Shown: positions 18,479 to 27,266, numbered from the stretch's first letter. The stretch is 57,686 nucleotides of DNA from Streptomyces sedi (GCF_006335015.1 NZ_VDGT01000031.1:1-57686), one strand, 5' to 3'. Notes: generated from the letters alone by a model not told the origin. A program made the numbers and translations.

Positions 18479-18804
18479 CGAGGTTCCTCCCGATGGTTAT
18501 GACATGCACATGTTGCGACGCGCTCGGGTCTACCCCGTGTGCGGTCTCTCAACACGTGAGCCCTTCGGGGGTTCAGCAACCCACCACCGGGCCGAGGACG
18601 ACACCCCGCCCCGGCCGGCCAGGACCATAGTCGACTGCGGCCCGCCACGAATGCACCGCGCAGTTCCCCGCGCCCCCAGACAGGCCGCCACCTACCGAAC
18701 GTGAACCCGCACCCGAACGACCACGCCCACCACAACCAGGGGCGCGGGGAACTGCGCGAGCAACCACCCACCGGGCCGAGGACAACGACGCCCCCCGCCA
18801 GCAC
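18479..18804. repeat. Dispersed intergenic repeat, copy A
   Basis: No gene is seen in these 326 bases. The stretch 18590-18790 is made of the hairpin element in both orientations (18657-18676 and 18739-18758), separated by AGGCCGCCACCTACCGAACG. The block from about 18646 to 18760 is nearly identical to 25231-25345. The motif GGCCGAGGACGACACCCC lies at its start, and at the end of the second copy. Confidence 0.85.
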
Positions 18805-19650
18805 CTACCGCATCGCCTCCGCCAGCCGCGTCAGAAGGGCCGCCAGGCCCGCCGGGCCGTCGACCGTCAGGTCGGTCGCCTCGGCGAGGGCCGTCACCTC
18901 GGCGCTGCCGCTGCACACCCGCAGCCCGGGAACGCCGCCGGCCGCCAGCTCCGCGACGGCCGCGAAGGCCGGGAGGTCACCGAGGTCGTCGCCCCCGTAG
19001 AGCACCGAGGTCGCGCCGACCTCGGCGACCAGCGAGGTCAGCGCCGCGCCCTTGTCCATGCCGTCGGGCCGCAGCTCCAGCACCAGCCGCCCCGGCTCCA
19101 CGCGCAGCTCGTGCCGCTCGGCCAGCCGTGTCAACGGCTCGCGCAGCGCCTCGAACGCACCGCTCGGGTCGGCGGCCCGCCGCGTGTGGACGGCGAGCGC
19201 GTTCCCCTTGTCCTCGACGAACGCGCCGCTCGGGCCGGCCAGCTCCGGAAGCTCCGCGCGCGCGGCGGCGACGCCGGGGTGCGGCGGCGGCGTGCGCAGC
19301 CGCCCGGTGGCGGCGTCCCAGCGCTCCGCGCCGTACGCGCCCAGCACGACGAGGCCGCTCAGCTCGGGATGGTCGGCGAACCCGCCGAGGCGGACGGCGA
19401 CTTCGGCCGGGCGTCCGGTGATCACCGCGATCGCGGCGACCCGGCCTGCGAGCCTGGCCAGCGCGGGCACCGTGTCGGGGTGGGCCCTGGCGCGCTCGGG
19501 GTCGTCGACGATGGGGGCGACGGTGCCGTCGAAGTCGAGGGCGATCAACGCCCCCGACGGCCGGTTCAACAACGCGGCGAGGCCCGCGCGTCCGGCGTCG
19601 GTGGTGGGTTCGGGGAGGTGTGAGGGGACGCGAGAGGGGAGGCTGCCCAT
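18805..19650 (-). CDS. otsB: Trehalose-6-phosphate phosphatase
   Basis: A 281-residue HAD-superfamily phosphatase that finishes trehalose synthesis. All HAD motifs are visible: nucleophile LDFDGTVAPI, motif II VITGR, the lysine in GMDKGAAL, and motif IV YGGDDLGDLPAF. It lies ten bases after the DUF3263 gene on the same strand, and 16 kb from otsA, so the two trehalose genes are not an operon. ATG 19650 gives the expected N-terminus; a GTG at 19686 would overlap the upstream gene. Confidence 0.93.
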   Translation of the reverse strand: MGSLPSRVPSHLPEPTTDAGRAGLAALLNRPSGALIALDFDGTVAPIVDDPERARAHPDTVPALARLAGRVAAIAVITGRPAEVAVRLGGFADHPELSGLVVLGAYGAERWDAATGRLRTPPPHPGVAAARAELPELAGPSGAFVEDKGNALAVHTRRAADPSGAFEALREPLTRLAERHELRVEPGRLVLELRPDGMDKGAALTSLVAEVGATSVLYGGDDLGDLPAFAAVAELAAGGVPGLRVCSGSAEVTALAEATDLTVDGPAGLAALLTRLAEAMR

Positions 19651-19660
19651 GGCGGGGAGC

Positions 19661-19966
19661 CTACCGACGGGCTCGCCTGGCGTCACGACGGCGTCGCAGT
19701 CGGTTGACCGTCACCGGGTCGTGGGCGAGGGCCGACGGGTCGTCCAACAGGGCGTTCAACAGCTGGTAGTAGCGGGTCGGCGAGATGCCGAGCCGCTCGC
19801 GTATCGCGCGCTCCTTGGCGCCGGGGCTCGGCCAGGAGCGCCGCTCCAGGGCGAGCACGGCCCGGTCGCGCTCCCCCAGGCCGGCGGACGCCGACTCGGC
19901 TGGCGGCGGCTCGGCCGGCGGCGACTGACTAGCCGGTTCCGGAACTTCCGTCGATTCCCCACTCAC
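19661..19966 (-). CDS. DUF3263 protein
   Basis: A 101-residue actinobacterial protein. After a Pro/Glu/Ala-rich start, the DUF3263 core is LGERDRAVLALERRSW, KERAIRERLGISPTRYYQLLNALLDD, then a basic tail. The core resembles a sigma-region-4-like helix-turn-helix, so DNA binding is plausible. It is directly upstream of otsB and probably cotranscribed. Confidence 0.88.
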   Translation of the reverse strand: MSGESTEVPEPASQSPPAEPPPAESASAGLGERDRAVLALERRSWPSPGAKERAIRERLGISPTRYYQLLNALLDDPSALAHDPVTVNRLRRRRDARRARR

Positions 19967-20030
19967 CTGGGCATGTTAACCAGCGCCACCGACAATGACC
20001 CGAAAGCCCCGTCCACGACAGGAGACGCCC

Positions 20031-20960
20031 ATGACGGTCGCAGGCAGCCTCACCTCGTCCGAGATCGCGGCCCAACCCGACGCCTGGCGGCGCGCGATCG
20101 AGGAGGCGCGCTCCGCCCGTGCCGGTGCGCCGGCGGACGCGCTGCCGCTCCCCGGGGAGCGGGTCGCGGTGACCGGCTGCGGCACCTCGTGGTTCGTCGC
20201 GCTCGCCTACGCGGCGCTGCGGGAGGCGGCGGGCGAGGGCGAGACGGACGCGTTCGCGGCCTCCGAGTTCCCCGTGCGCCGGGCGTACGACCGGGTGGTG
20301 GCCATCTCGCGCTCCGGTACCACGACGGAGGTCGCCGACCTGCTGGTCGCGCTGCGCGCGCGCCACCCCCGGGTGCCGCTGCTGGCGCTGACCGCCGACG
20401 GCGAGACGCCGGTGGGGCGCGCGGCCGACCGGGCGGTGGTGCTGGACTGGGCGGACGAACGCTCCGTGGTGCAGACGGTGTTCGCGACGACCGCGTTGAC
20501 GTTTCTGCGGGCGGGGCTGACCACGGTCGGCGAGGGGCCGGCGGCGGCCTCGGTCGCGGACGCGGAGGCCGCGCTGGCGAGCCCGCTGCCGGACGCGGCG
20601 CTGGCGGCGGGGCAGTGGACGTTCCTCGGCGCCGGCTGGGCCTACGGTCTCGCGCTGGAGGCGGCGCTCAAGATGCGGGAGGCGGCCGGGGGTTGGACGG
20701 AGGCGTACCCGTCGATGGAGTACCGGCACGGGCCGATCGCCATCGCGGGCGCGGGGCGCGTGGTGTGGTTGTTCACGCCGGCGCCCGAGGGCGTGGCGGA
20801 GCGGGTGCGGTCCGCCGGCGCCACGTTGTGGGGTCCGGCGCCGGGGGATCCGTTGGCCTCGCTGGTGGTCGCGCAGCGGCTCGCGGTGGCCGTCGCGGGG
20901 GCGCGCGGGCTGGACCCGGATCGGCCGCGCGGGCTCACTCGTTCGGTGATCTTGCGGTAG
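20031..20960 (+). CDS. SIS-domain amino-sugar isomerase/deaminase-like protein
   Basis: A 309-residue protein with two SIS domains, like the isomerase half of GlmS and AgaS. Visible are VTGCGTSWFVALAYAAL, ISRSGTTTEVADLL and the C-terminal EALKMREAAGGWTEAYPSMEYRHGP pattern (shown here in part: EYRHGPIAI). It may turn GlcN 6-phosphate or GalN 6-phosphate into a ketose phosphate. AGGAG precedes ATG 20031. It is followed in the same direction by nagK; its stop codon lies inside the dre-like site. Confidence 0.87.
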   Translation: MTVAGSLTSSEIAAQPDAWRRAIEEARSARAGAPADALPLPGERVAVTGCGTSWFVALAYAALREAAGEGETDAFAASEFPVRRAYDRVVAISRSGTTTEVADLLVALRARHPRVPLLALTADGETPVGRAADRAVVLDWADERSVVQTVFATTALTFLRAGLTTVGEGPAAASVADAEAALASPLPDAALAAGQWTFLGAGWAYGLALEAALKMREAAGGWTEAYPSMEYRHGPIAIAGAGRVVWLFTPAPEGVAERVRSAGATLWGPAPGDPLASLVVAQRLAVAVAGARGLDPDRPRGLTRSVILR

Positions 20961-20974
20961 TGGACTAGACCTCT
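20959..20974 (+). promoter_or_regulatory. DasR-responsive element (dre) before nagK
   Basis: AGTGGACTAGACCTCT differs at two positions from the dre palindrome AGTGGTCTAGACCACT. It ends 28 bases before the nagK start. DasR is the GntR-type repressor of GlcNAc metabolism in Streptomyces and releases DNA on binding glucosamine 6-phosphate. The site overlaps the last two bases of the SIS gene. Confidence 0.85.
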
Positions 20975-21002
20975 TGGTGGTTTCGGGGCGAGACTGGCGC
21001 GT

Positions 21003-21980
21003 GTGAGTCTCCAGGAGCACCAAGCCAACTACGTGATCGCCCTCGACGTCGGGGGCACCACGATCAAGGCCGCGTTGACCGGTAGCGACAAGGAACCGTT
21101 TCTGCGCGTGCGTCGGGACACCGCGACCGAGGGGCCGCGGGCGGTGGTCGCCGGCATCCTGGACCTGGTCGCCGAGTTGGCAGCCGAGGGCCTGGCCCGA
21201 CGCGGCGGCCCGCCGGCCGGCGTGGGGCTCGCCGTGCCCGGCGTCGTCGACGAGGCCGCCGGCGTCGCCGGCTACAGCGCCAACCTTGGCTGGCGCGACG
21301 TCCCGCTCGCCGCGCTGGTGGGCGAGCGGCTGGCGGCCGAGGGAGCGGGCGACGTGCCGGTGGTACTCGGGCACGACGTGCGGACCGGCGGGCTGGCCGA
21401 GGGGCGGCTGGGCGCGGGCGCCGGCGTCGGACGCTTCTTCTTCGTGGCGCTGGGCACCGGGATCGCCGGGGCCATCGGCGTCGGTGACCGGATGGAGCCG
21501 GGGGCGCACGGGGGCGCGGGGGAGATCGGGCACGTGGTCGTGCGCCCCGGCGGCCCCCGGTGCGGCTGCGGGCAGTACGGCTGTCTGGAGACGGTGGCCT
21601 CCGCCTCGGCCGTCGGCCGGGCCTGGGCCGAGTCCTCGGGCGCGGCCGGCGCCAGCGCCGCCGACGCGGCCCGCGCCGTGCGGACCGGCGACGCCCGCGC
21701 CAACGGGGTCTGGCGGAACGCCGTGGACGCGCTGGCCGACGGCCTGCTGGTCGTGGTCAACCTGCTCGACCCCGAGGTGGTGATCGTCGGCGGCGGGCTC
21801 GCCGAGGCCGGCGAGACGCTGCTCGACCCGCTGCGCTCGGCGCTGGCCGCGAAGGCCACCTTCCAGCGGCTTCCCGAGGTGGTCCCCGCCGCGCTCGGGG
21901 AGTCGGCCGGCTGCCTCGGCGCCGGCCTGCTCGCCTGGGACCACAGCCAACTCCCCCAGATCCCGGAGGTTTCCCCGTGA
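21003..21980 (+). CDS. nagK: ROK-family N-acetylglucosamine kinase
   Basis: A 325-residue sugar kinase. Visible are the phosphate loop LDVGGTTIKAAL, the catalytic aspartate in LGHDVRTGGLAE, the GTGIAGAI loop and the ROK zinc motif CGCGQYGCLE. It would phosphorylate GlcNAc (or another N-acetylhexosamine) taken up from chitin or cell wall. The GTG start has no clear ribosome site. It overlaps nagA by four bases. Confidence 0.92.
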   Translation: MSLQEHQANYVIALDVGGTTIKAALTGSDKEPFLRVRRDTATEGPRAVVAGILDLVAELAAEGLARRGGPPAGVGLAVPGVVDEAAGVAGYSANLGWRDVPLAALVGERLAAEGAGDVPVVLGHDVRTGGLAEGRLGAGAGVGRFFFVALGTGIAGAIGVGDRMEPGAHGGAGEIGHVVVRPGGPRCGCGQYGCLETVASASAVGRAWAESSGAAGASAADAARAVRTGDARANGVWRNAVDALADGLLVVVNLLDPEVVIVGGGLAEAGETLLDPLRSALAAKATFQRLPEVVPAALGESAGCLGAGLLAWDHSQLPQIPEVSP

Positions 21981-23206
21981 CCGCGACCCCCCACGCAGCA
22001 CGACCCGCCTCGGAGCCGGTCGCGTTCGCCGTCCCCACCGGCCGCGCGGCGCGCACCCGGCTCACCGGCGCCCGGGTGGTGACGCCCGGCGGCGTGGTGG
22101 CCGACGGCGAGGTCGTGTACGAGAACGGGCTGATCGTGGACGGCGCCTCGCGCGATCCCGGGTCGACCGCCGTGGTCGACCTCGGCGGGCGCTGGCTGGT
22201 GCCGGGCTTCGTCGACCTCCACGTGCACGGCGGCGGTGGCGCCTCGTTCTCCGCGGGGAGCGCCGAGGAGGCGCTGCGGGTGATCGGGACCCACCGGGCG
22301 CACGGCACCACCACGATGGTGGCCTCCACGGTGACCGGCGCGCTGGACGACCTGGCGGTACAGGCCGGGGCGCTCAGCGAACTGGTGGAGCAGGGCGAGC
22401 TGGCCGGGCTGCACTTCGAGGGCCCGTTCATCGCGGAGAACCGCTGCGGCGCCCACGACCCGACGTTGCTGCGCGACCCCGACCCGGCGGATGTCCGCAA
22501 GCTGGTGGAGGCGGCCAGGGGCACCGCCCGGATGATGACCCTCGCCCCCGAGCGGCCCGGCGGGCTGGCCTCGGTGCGGCTGCTGACCGAGCTGGGGGTG
22601 CTGGCCGCCGTCGGGCACACGGACGCGAGTTACGAGGTGACCCGGCGCGCGATCGACGCGGGCGCCGCCGTCGCGACCCATCTCTTCAACGCGATGCCGC
22701 CGCTGGCGCACCGCGTGCCGGGGCCGATCGCCGCGCTGCTGGAGGACGAGCGGGTGACCGTCGAGCTGATCAACGACGGGACGCATCTGCACCCCTCGGT
22801 GCTGACGCTGGCGTTCCGTTCGGCGGGCGCCGACCGGGTCGCGTTGATCACGGACGCCATGGGCGCGGCCGGCATGGGCGACGGCAGCTACCCGTTGGGG
22901 CCGCTGCGCGTCGAGGTGGTCGAGGGGGTGGCGCGGATCAGCGACGAACGGACGCCGCCGGGGACCGGCGCCATCGCCGGCTCCACGCTGACCCTCGACC
23001 GGGCGCTGCGCCGGTCGGTGACGCGGGACGGGCTGTCGGTGGTGGACGCGGTGCGGGCGCTGTCGACGACGCCGGCGCGGCTGCTGGGCGTCGACGACCG
23101 GGTGGGGTCGATCGAGGTGGGCAAGCACGCCGACCTGGTGGTACTGGACGACGCCTTCCGGGTGGAGGGCGTGCTGCGCCGCGGCGAGTGGCTGGTGCGG
23201 CCGTGA
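21977..23206 (+). CDS. nagA: N-acetylglucosamine-6-phosphate deacetylase
   Basis: A 409-residue amidohydrolase. Metal and substrate motifs are DLHVHGGGG, HFEGPFI, VGHTDA, THLFNAMPPL and the catalytic aspartate in ALITDAMG. It removes acetate from GlcNAc 6-phosphate, the product of both NagK and MurQ. GTG 21977 overlaps the nagK stop and has GGAGG upstream; its own stop overlaps the aldolase start. Confidence 0.95.
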   Translation: MTATPHAARPASEPVAFAVPTGRAARTRLTGARVVTPGGVVADGEVVYENGLIVDGASRDPGSTAVVDLGGRWLVPGFVDLHVHGGGGASFSAGSAEEALRVIGTHRAHGTTTMVASTVTGALDDLAVQAGALSELVEQGELAGLHFEGPFIAENRCGAHDPTLLRDPDPADVRKLVEAARGTARMMTLAPERPGGLASVRLLTELGVLAAVGHTDASYEVTRRAIDAGAAVATHLFNAMPPLAHRVPGPIAALLEDERVTVELINDGTHLHPSVLTLAFRSAGADRVALITDAMGAAGMGDGSYPLGPLRVEVVEGVARISDERTPPGTGAIAGSTLTLDRALRRSVTRDGLSVVDAVRALSTTPARLLGVDDRVGSIEVGKHADLVVLDDAFRVEGVLRRGEWLVRP

Positions 23207-24117
23207 CCTCGGCCACGCTGGGGCCGCTGCTCGCCCGGGCGCGCGCGGACGGGCGCGCGCTGGGCGCGTTCAACGTGATCACCCTGGAGCACGCCCAGGC
23301 GGTCGCCGCCGGCGCGGCGCGCGCCGGCGTGCCGGCGGTGCTCCAGCTGTCGCAGAACGCGGTGGCACACCACGGCGGCGAACTGGCGCCGCTGGCCGCC
23401 GCGTTGACCGCGCTGGCGCGGGCCGCGCCGGTGCCGCTGGCGCTGCATCTGGACCATCTCGACGACGGGCCGCTGGGGCGGCGGCTGCTGCGGGAGGCGC
23501 CGGCGGCGGGGTTCGGGTCGTTGATGTTCGACGGCTCGGCGCTCCCCGCGGAGGAGAACGTGGCGGCCACCTCGGCGGCCGTCGCCTTCGGGCGGGAGCA
23601 CGGGCTGGCGGTGGAGGCCGAGCTGGGCCGGATCGGCGGCAAGCCGGGCGACGCGCACACCCCCGGGGTGCGCACCGACCCCGGGGAGGCGGCGGAGTTC
23701 GCCGCGGCCACGGGGGTCGACGCGCTCGCGGTGGCGGTGGGCAGCAGCCACGCCATGACGGTCAGGGACGCCGCACTCGACCAGCCGCTGATCGCCGAGC
23801 TGCGGGCGGCGGTCGGCGTGCCGCTGGTGCTGCACGGCTCGTCGGGGGTGCCGGACGAGGAGCTGCGGGCGGCGGTGCGCTCCGGGATGACGAAGATCAA
23901 CGTCGGCACCGCGCTGAACGTCGCACTGACCGGAGCGGTGCGCGAACGCCTCGCCGGCGAACCGGGACTGGTCGATCCGCGACGTTATCTGGCCGACGGG
24001 CGAGCGGCGATGACCGAGACGGTGACGCGGCTGCTCGCGGTGCTGAACGGCGCCGCGCCGGCCGTCCCGCCGGCGCGGGGTGGGACGGCGGACGGGGTCA
24101 GCCCGCGTCCTCGCTGA
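23203..24117 (+). CDS. Class II fructose/tagatose-bisphosphate aldolase
   Basis: A 304-residue class II aldolase. The N-terminal GAFNVITLEHAQAV, zinc-binding LHLDHLDD, VEAELGRIGG and LVLHGSSGVP plus INVGTALN are the family motifs. It splits a ketose 1,6-bisphosphate into two triose phosphates. Translational coupling to nagA (GTGA overlap) and the upstream SIS protein resemble aga/kba clusters for galactosamine, but no ketose-phosphate kinase is here. Its 3' end overlaps the convergent CBM35 gene by 20 bases. Confidence 0.9.
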   Translation: MTSATLGPLLARARADGRALGAFNVITLEHAQAVAAGAARAGVPAVLQLSQNAVAHHGGELAPLAAALTALARAAPVPLALHLDHLDDGPLGRRLLREAPAAGFGSLMFDGSALPAEENVAATSAAVAFGREHGLAVEAELGRIGGKPGDAHTPGVRTDPGEAAEFAAATGVDALAVAVGSSHAMTVRDAALDQPLIAELRAAVGVPLVLHGSSGVPDEELRAAVRSGMTKINVGTALNVALTGAVRERLAGEPGLVDPRRYLADGRAAMTETVTRLLAVLNGAAPAVPPARGGTADGVSPRPR

Positions 24118-25000
24118 GGTAGATCTGGTCGATCGCCACCTCGCAGGAGTCCGGGCAGGACAGCTGGACCGTGTTCTCGCCCTCCTCGACCTCGACCAGG
24201 TTGTAGGTGGTGACCCAGCTGTCTTCCCAGTCGTCGCTGGCCTCGTTCCAGTCCTTGAGCTTGACCGGGTCCTCGCGGGGCGTGCCGTTGACCGAGAAGG
24301 CCATGGTCTGGTCGTCGCTGACCACCGAGTAGCCGATGTAGAGCCGGTAGGCGCCCGGGTCGCCCTGGAAGTCGAACGTCCAGGTGATCGTGGAACCCTG
24401 CCGGTCCATGAGGGCGATGTAGGAACCGGACTCGGACCTGGCGCCCCCGAAGTTCGACTCCAGCGCGGCGTCGCCCCCCAGCGGCAGCTGGGTCACGTCC
24501 GCGACCGGCAGGCCGTCGGGCTCCGGCTCCTCCGGCGGCTCCTCCTCGTCGCCGCCCTCGGTCTCGCCGTCGTCATCCGGGCCGCCGGTCGGCTCCTGGG
24601 TCTCCTCGCCGCCCGCCTTGTCGTCGTCGCCACCGTTGCTGAAGAGGATCGCGGCACCGACCCCGATGACCACGGCGAGCACGACGGCGATGGCGCCCAG
24701 CAGCAGCCCGTTGCGGCGGTTGTCCTGGTTCCCCCTGCGTCGGTCGGACGGCGGGCCGCCGTAGCCGTCCCCGCCCCCCGGCTGCGTCTCGGGAGCCGCG
24801 TACCTGGCGTCCGGCGAGTGCTGCTGCCGGTACCCCTGCTGTCCCCCGAACGTGCGCTCCCCCACCGGGCGCACCTGGTTGTAGGAGGGCTGCCGAGGGC
24901 CAGAGGGCGGCGGAGCCTGGCCGGCCTCCGGGCGATAGAGGTACCCGAAGGGGTCGTCGCCCCCGTCCGGCGTACCCTGGCCGCTGTTCCCCGCGCTCAT
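24098..25000 (-). CDS. Membrane-anchored CBM35-like carbohydrate-binding protein
   Basis: A 300-residue protein. The first ~115 residues are cytoplasmic and rich in Gly, Pro, Gln and Arg. One membrane helix follows (LLLGAIAVVLAVVIGVGAAIL), then an acidic Asp/Glu/Pro linker, then a ~125-residue beta-rich domain with a CBM35-like pattern (GGDAAL, YRLYIGYS, NTVQLSCPDSCEVAIDQIYL). It has two cysteines near the end. It would display a sugar-binding domain outside the membrane. AGGAG precedes ATG 25000. Confidence 0.83.
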   Translation of the reverse strand: MSAGNSGQGTPDGGDDPFGYLYRPEAGQAPPPSGPRQPSYNQVRPVGERTFGGQQGYRQQHSPDARYAAPETQPGGGDGYGGPPSDRRRGNQDNRRNGLLLGAIAVVLAVVIGVGAAILFSNGGDDDKAGGEETQEPTGGPDDDGETEGGDEEEPPEEPEPDGLPVADVTQLPLGGDAALESNFGGARSESGSYIALMDRQGSTITWTFDFQGDPGAYRLYIGYSVVSDDQTMAFSVNGTPREDPVKLKDWNEASDDWEDSWVTTYNLVEVEEGENTVQLSCPDSCEVAIDQIYLSEDAG

Positions 25001-25421
25001 CGACTGCCGCTCCTTCGTTGCGGTACCACACGTCCCACCCCATGTGTCTGGGCGCGAGCCTACCCCGTTCGAGGGACCCCCCGGGCCAACGCACCTCGCC
25101 GGTGCCACACCGGCCCCACGGGGTGCGGCCGACCGCCCACGCAACCCCCGCGGGGCGCGCGAGCGACCCCACACCGGGCTCACGCCGACAACCCGCCTTG
25201 CCGGCGCGGACCATGGTCGACCACCCCCGCCACAAATGCACCGCGCAGTTCCCCGCGCCCCCAAACAGGCCGCCACCTACCGAACGTGAACCCGCGCCCG
25301 ACCGACCACGCCCACCCACACCAGGGGCGCGGGAAACGGTGCGAACAACCACACACCCGGCCGAGGACGACACCCCACCCCGGCCGGCAAGGCCGGTTGT
25401 CGACCGCTGCCCGACCGGAGG
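25001..25421. repeat. Dispersed intergenic repeat, copy B
   Basis: No gene is seen in this 421-base gap. From about 25190 to 25400 it repeats the block at 18590-18790, with the hairpin element at 25242-25261 and a worn inverse at 25325-25344. Between them AGGCCGCCACCTACCGAACG is identical to copy A. Confidence 0.85.
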
Positions 25422-27056
25422 TCACCCCGCTCGGCGGCGCCCCTGCGCGCGGGACCGCTTCTCGACGTACATCCGCTGGTCGGCCGACTCCAGGATCTCC
25501 TCCGTCGTCATCCCGCACGCCGCCCAGCCGATGCCGAAGCTGCCGCCCACCCGCACCGAGCGCCCCTCGACCCGGATCGCCGGCACGATCGCGCTGCGCA
25601 GCCGCACCGCCAGGTCGGCCGCGTCGCGCGGCCCGAGGCCCTCCGCGAGGACCACGAACTCGTCGCCGCCGAGCCGCGCGACCGTGTCGTTGTCCCGCAC
25701 GCCCTGCTCCAGCCGGCGCGCGACCTCGACCAGCACCGCGTCTCCGCACACGTGCCCGAACCTGTCGTTGATCGACTTGAAGCCGTCCAGGTCGCAGAAG
25801 AGCACCGCAAGGCCCTTGCCGTCGCCCCCGGGGGCGTCCGGCTGGAGCACGTGCTCGTGGTGGTCGAACGAGTGCGGCCGGTGGACTCCGGTCCCGAACG
25901 CGTCGAACGCCGCGGCGCGCGGCGCCTCGGCCGCGGGCGCCGGGTAGGGGCGGCGGGACTCCGGTGGGTTGGCGCAGATCCGGGAGCCGAGGCGGGCGCG
26001 CAGCTCCGCGCTGTTGGGCAGCCCGGTGAGCGCGTCGTGGCTCGCGCGGTGCGCCAGCGCCAGCTCGTGGCGCTTGCGTTCCTCGATGTCCTCGACGTGG
26101 GTCAGCTGAACCTGCGGCCCGGCCGCCGGGTCGGCGACCACCGAGTTCCGCAGGTTGACCCACAGATAGCTGCCGTCCTTGCGGGCCAGCCGCAGCTCGG
26201 CCCGGCCGCCGTCGTTGGCGGTGCGCAGCAGCGTGCCCATGTCCTCGGGGTGGACCAGGTCGGCGAAGCTGTAGCGGCGCAGCACGGCGACGGTGCGGCC
26301 GAGCAGCCGGCAGAGCGCGTCGTTGACCCGCAGCAGCCGGCCGTCGCTGTCGCCGCCGACCTCGGCGATGGCCATCCCGCTGGGCGCGTACTCGAACGCC
26401 TGCCGGAAGCTCTCCTCGCTGGCGCGCAGCGCCTCCTGCTCGCGTTCGAGCCGGACGAGCGCGCGCTGCATGTTGCCGCGCAGCCTGGCGTTGCTGATGG
26501 CGATGGCGGCCTGTGACGCGTAGAGCTGGAGTGCCTCGCAGCCCCAGGGGCCCGGGCGGCGGCCGTTGCGCGGCTTGTCGACCTCCAGGACGGCCAGCAG
26601 TTCGCCGTCCGAGGCGTACATCGGCGCGAAGAGCCGGTCCATCGGGTGCCACTCGTCGGGGAAACGGGGCGCCGGGCCCGTGGTGTGCCACTGGGGAACG
26701 TCGTCGTGGTCGAGGACCCAGCCCTCGGTGTAGGGGATGAAGCGCAGCTCTCCCCAGCGCTCCCCCATCGTGAGCCTGCGCTCCCAGGAGGCGCGGGAGC
26801 CGGTGCGTCCGGCGATGGCGGCCTCGGCCTTGTCGACCTCCACCTGGTCGGCGCCGGCGACGGCGGCCACGAGCAGGTCACCGTCGGGTCTGACCACGTT
26901 GACCGAGGCCAGCTCGAAGCCGAGCGCGTCCACGCTGCCGTCGGCGACGGTCTGGAGGGTGTCCGCCATGCTGCGGGCCGTGTTGAGCTGGGCGACGACC
27001 TGGTGCAACTCCCGCAGCGAAGCGAGGCGCACATACGGCTCCGTCTCCGTTTCCAT
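25422..27056 (-). CDS. cdgB: Diguanylate cyclase CdgB (GAF-PAS-GGDEF)
   Basis: A 544-residue cytoplasmic sensor enzyme making cyclic di-GMP. Domain order: GAF-like ~20-170, PAS ~190-305 (FEYAPSGMAIAEV), GGDEF ~325-535. The active loop is RLGGDEFVVLAEG, and the inhibitory RxxD site (RDND) lies five residues before it, so feedback control is intact. A Pro/His-rich insert of ~50 residues separates SHDALTGLPN from LFCDLDGFKSIND inside the catalytic domain. In S. coelicolor CdgB controls development. GGGGGAG precedes ATG 27056. Confidence 0.93.
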   Translation of the reverse strand: METETEPYVRLASLRELHQVVAQLNTARSMADTLQTVADGSVDALGFELASVNVVRPDGDLLVAAVAGADQVEVDKAEAAIAGRTGSRASWERRLTMGERWGELRFIPYTEGWVLDHDDVPQWHTTGPAPRFPDEWHPMDRLFAPMYASDGELLAVLEVDKPRNGRRPGPWGCEALQLYASQAAIAISNARLRGNMQRALVRLEREQEALRASEESFRQAFEYAPSGMAIAEVGGDSDGRLLRVNDALCRLLGRTVAVLRRYSFADLVHPEDMGTLLRTANDGGRAELRLARKDGSYLWVNLRNSVVADPAAGPQVQLTHVEDIEERKRHELALAHRASHDALTGLPNSAELRARLGSRICANPPESRRPYPAPAAEAPRAAAFDAFGTGVHRPHSFDHHEHVLQPDAPGGDGKGLAVLFCDLDGFKSINDRFGHVCGDAVLVEVARRLEQGVRDNDTVARLGGDEFVVLAEGLGPRDAADLAVRLRSAIVPAIRVEGRSVRVGGSFGIGWAACGMTTEEILESADQRMYVEKRSRAQGRRRAG

Positions 27057-27149
27057 CACTCCCCCGGGTGAATGCACGTGCAGATATAGAGGCCACTGAA
27101 TCACAGGGAGCTGTTCGCTAGGTACACAGGGTCAGCGATTAGTAGCCTA

Positions 27150-27167
27150 CTGTGACCCATGTCACAG
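27150..27167. promoter_or_regulatory. Crp-like palindrome between cdgB and the flavin reductase
   Basis: CTGTGAC (27150-27156) and GTCACAG (27161-27167) are perfect inverted arms around CCAT. Inside is TGTGA-N6-TCACA, the classic Crp consensus; TGAC-N4-GTCA also resembles BldD half-sites. It sits 94 bases before cdgB and 100 before the divergent gene. Confidence 0.6.
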
Positions 27168-27266
27168 TGCGGACAGGGTCGATCGCGGGTTGTAGGACGA
27201 GTCGGGACAAAGCCCTGGTTCCGTGGCCCGATGCGTTTCCCTCCTCCGGGCGGCTAGCGTGCCGTT

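Noticed and set aside
18479..18600. Cyclic di-AMP (ydaO) riboswitch before the M23 peptidase
   Set aside because: Such switches precede many Streptomyces wall hydrolases, but the conserved blocks are not present here.
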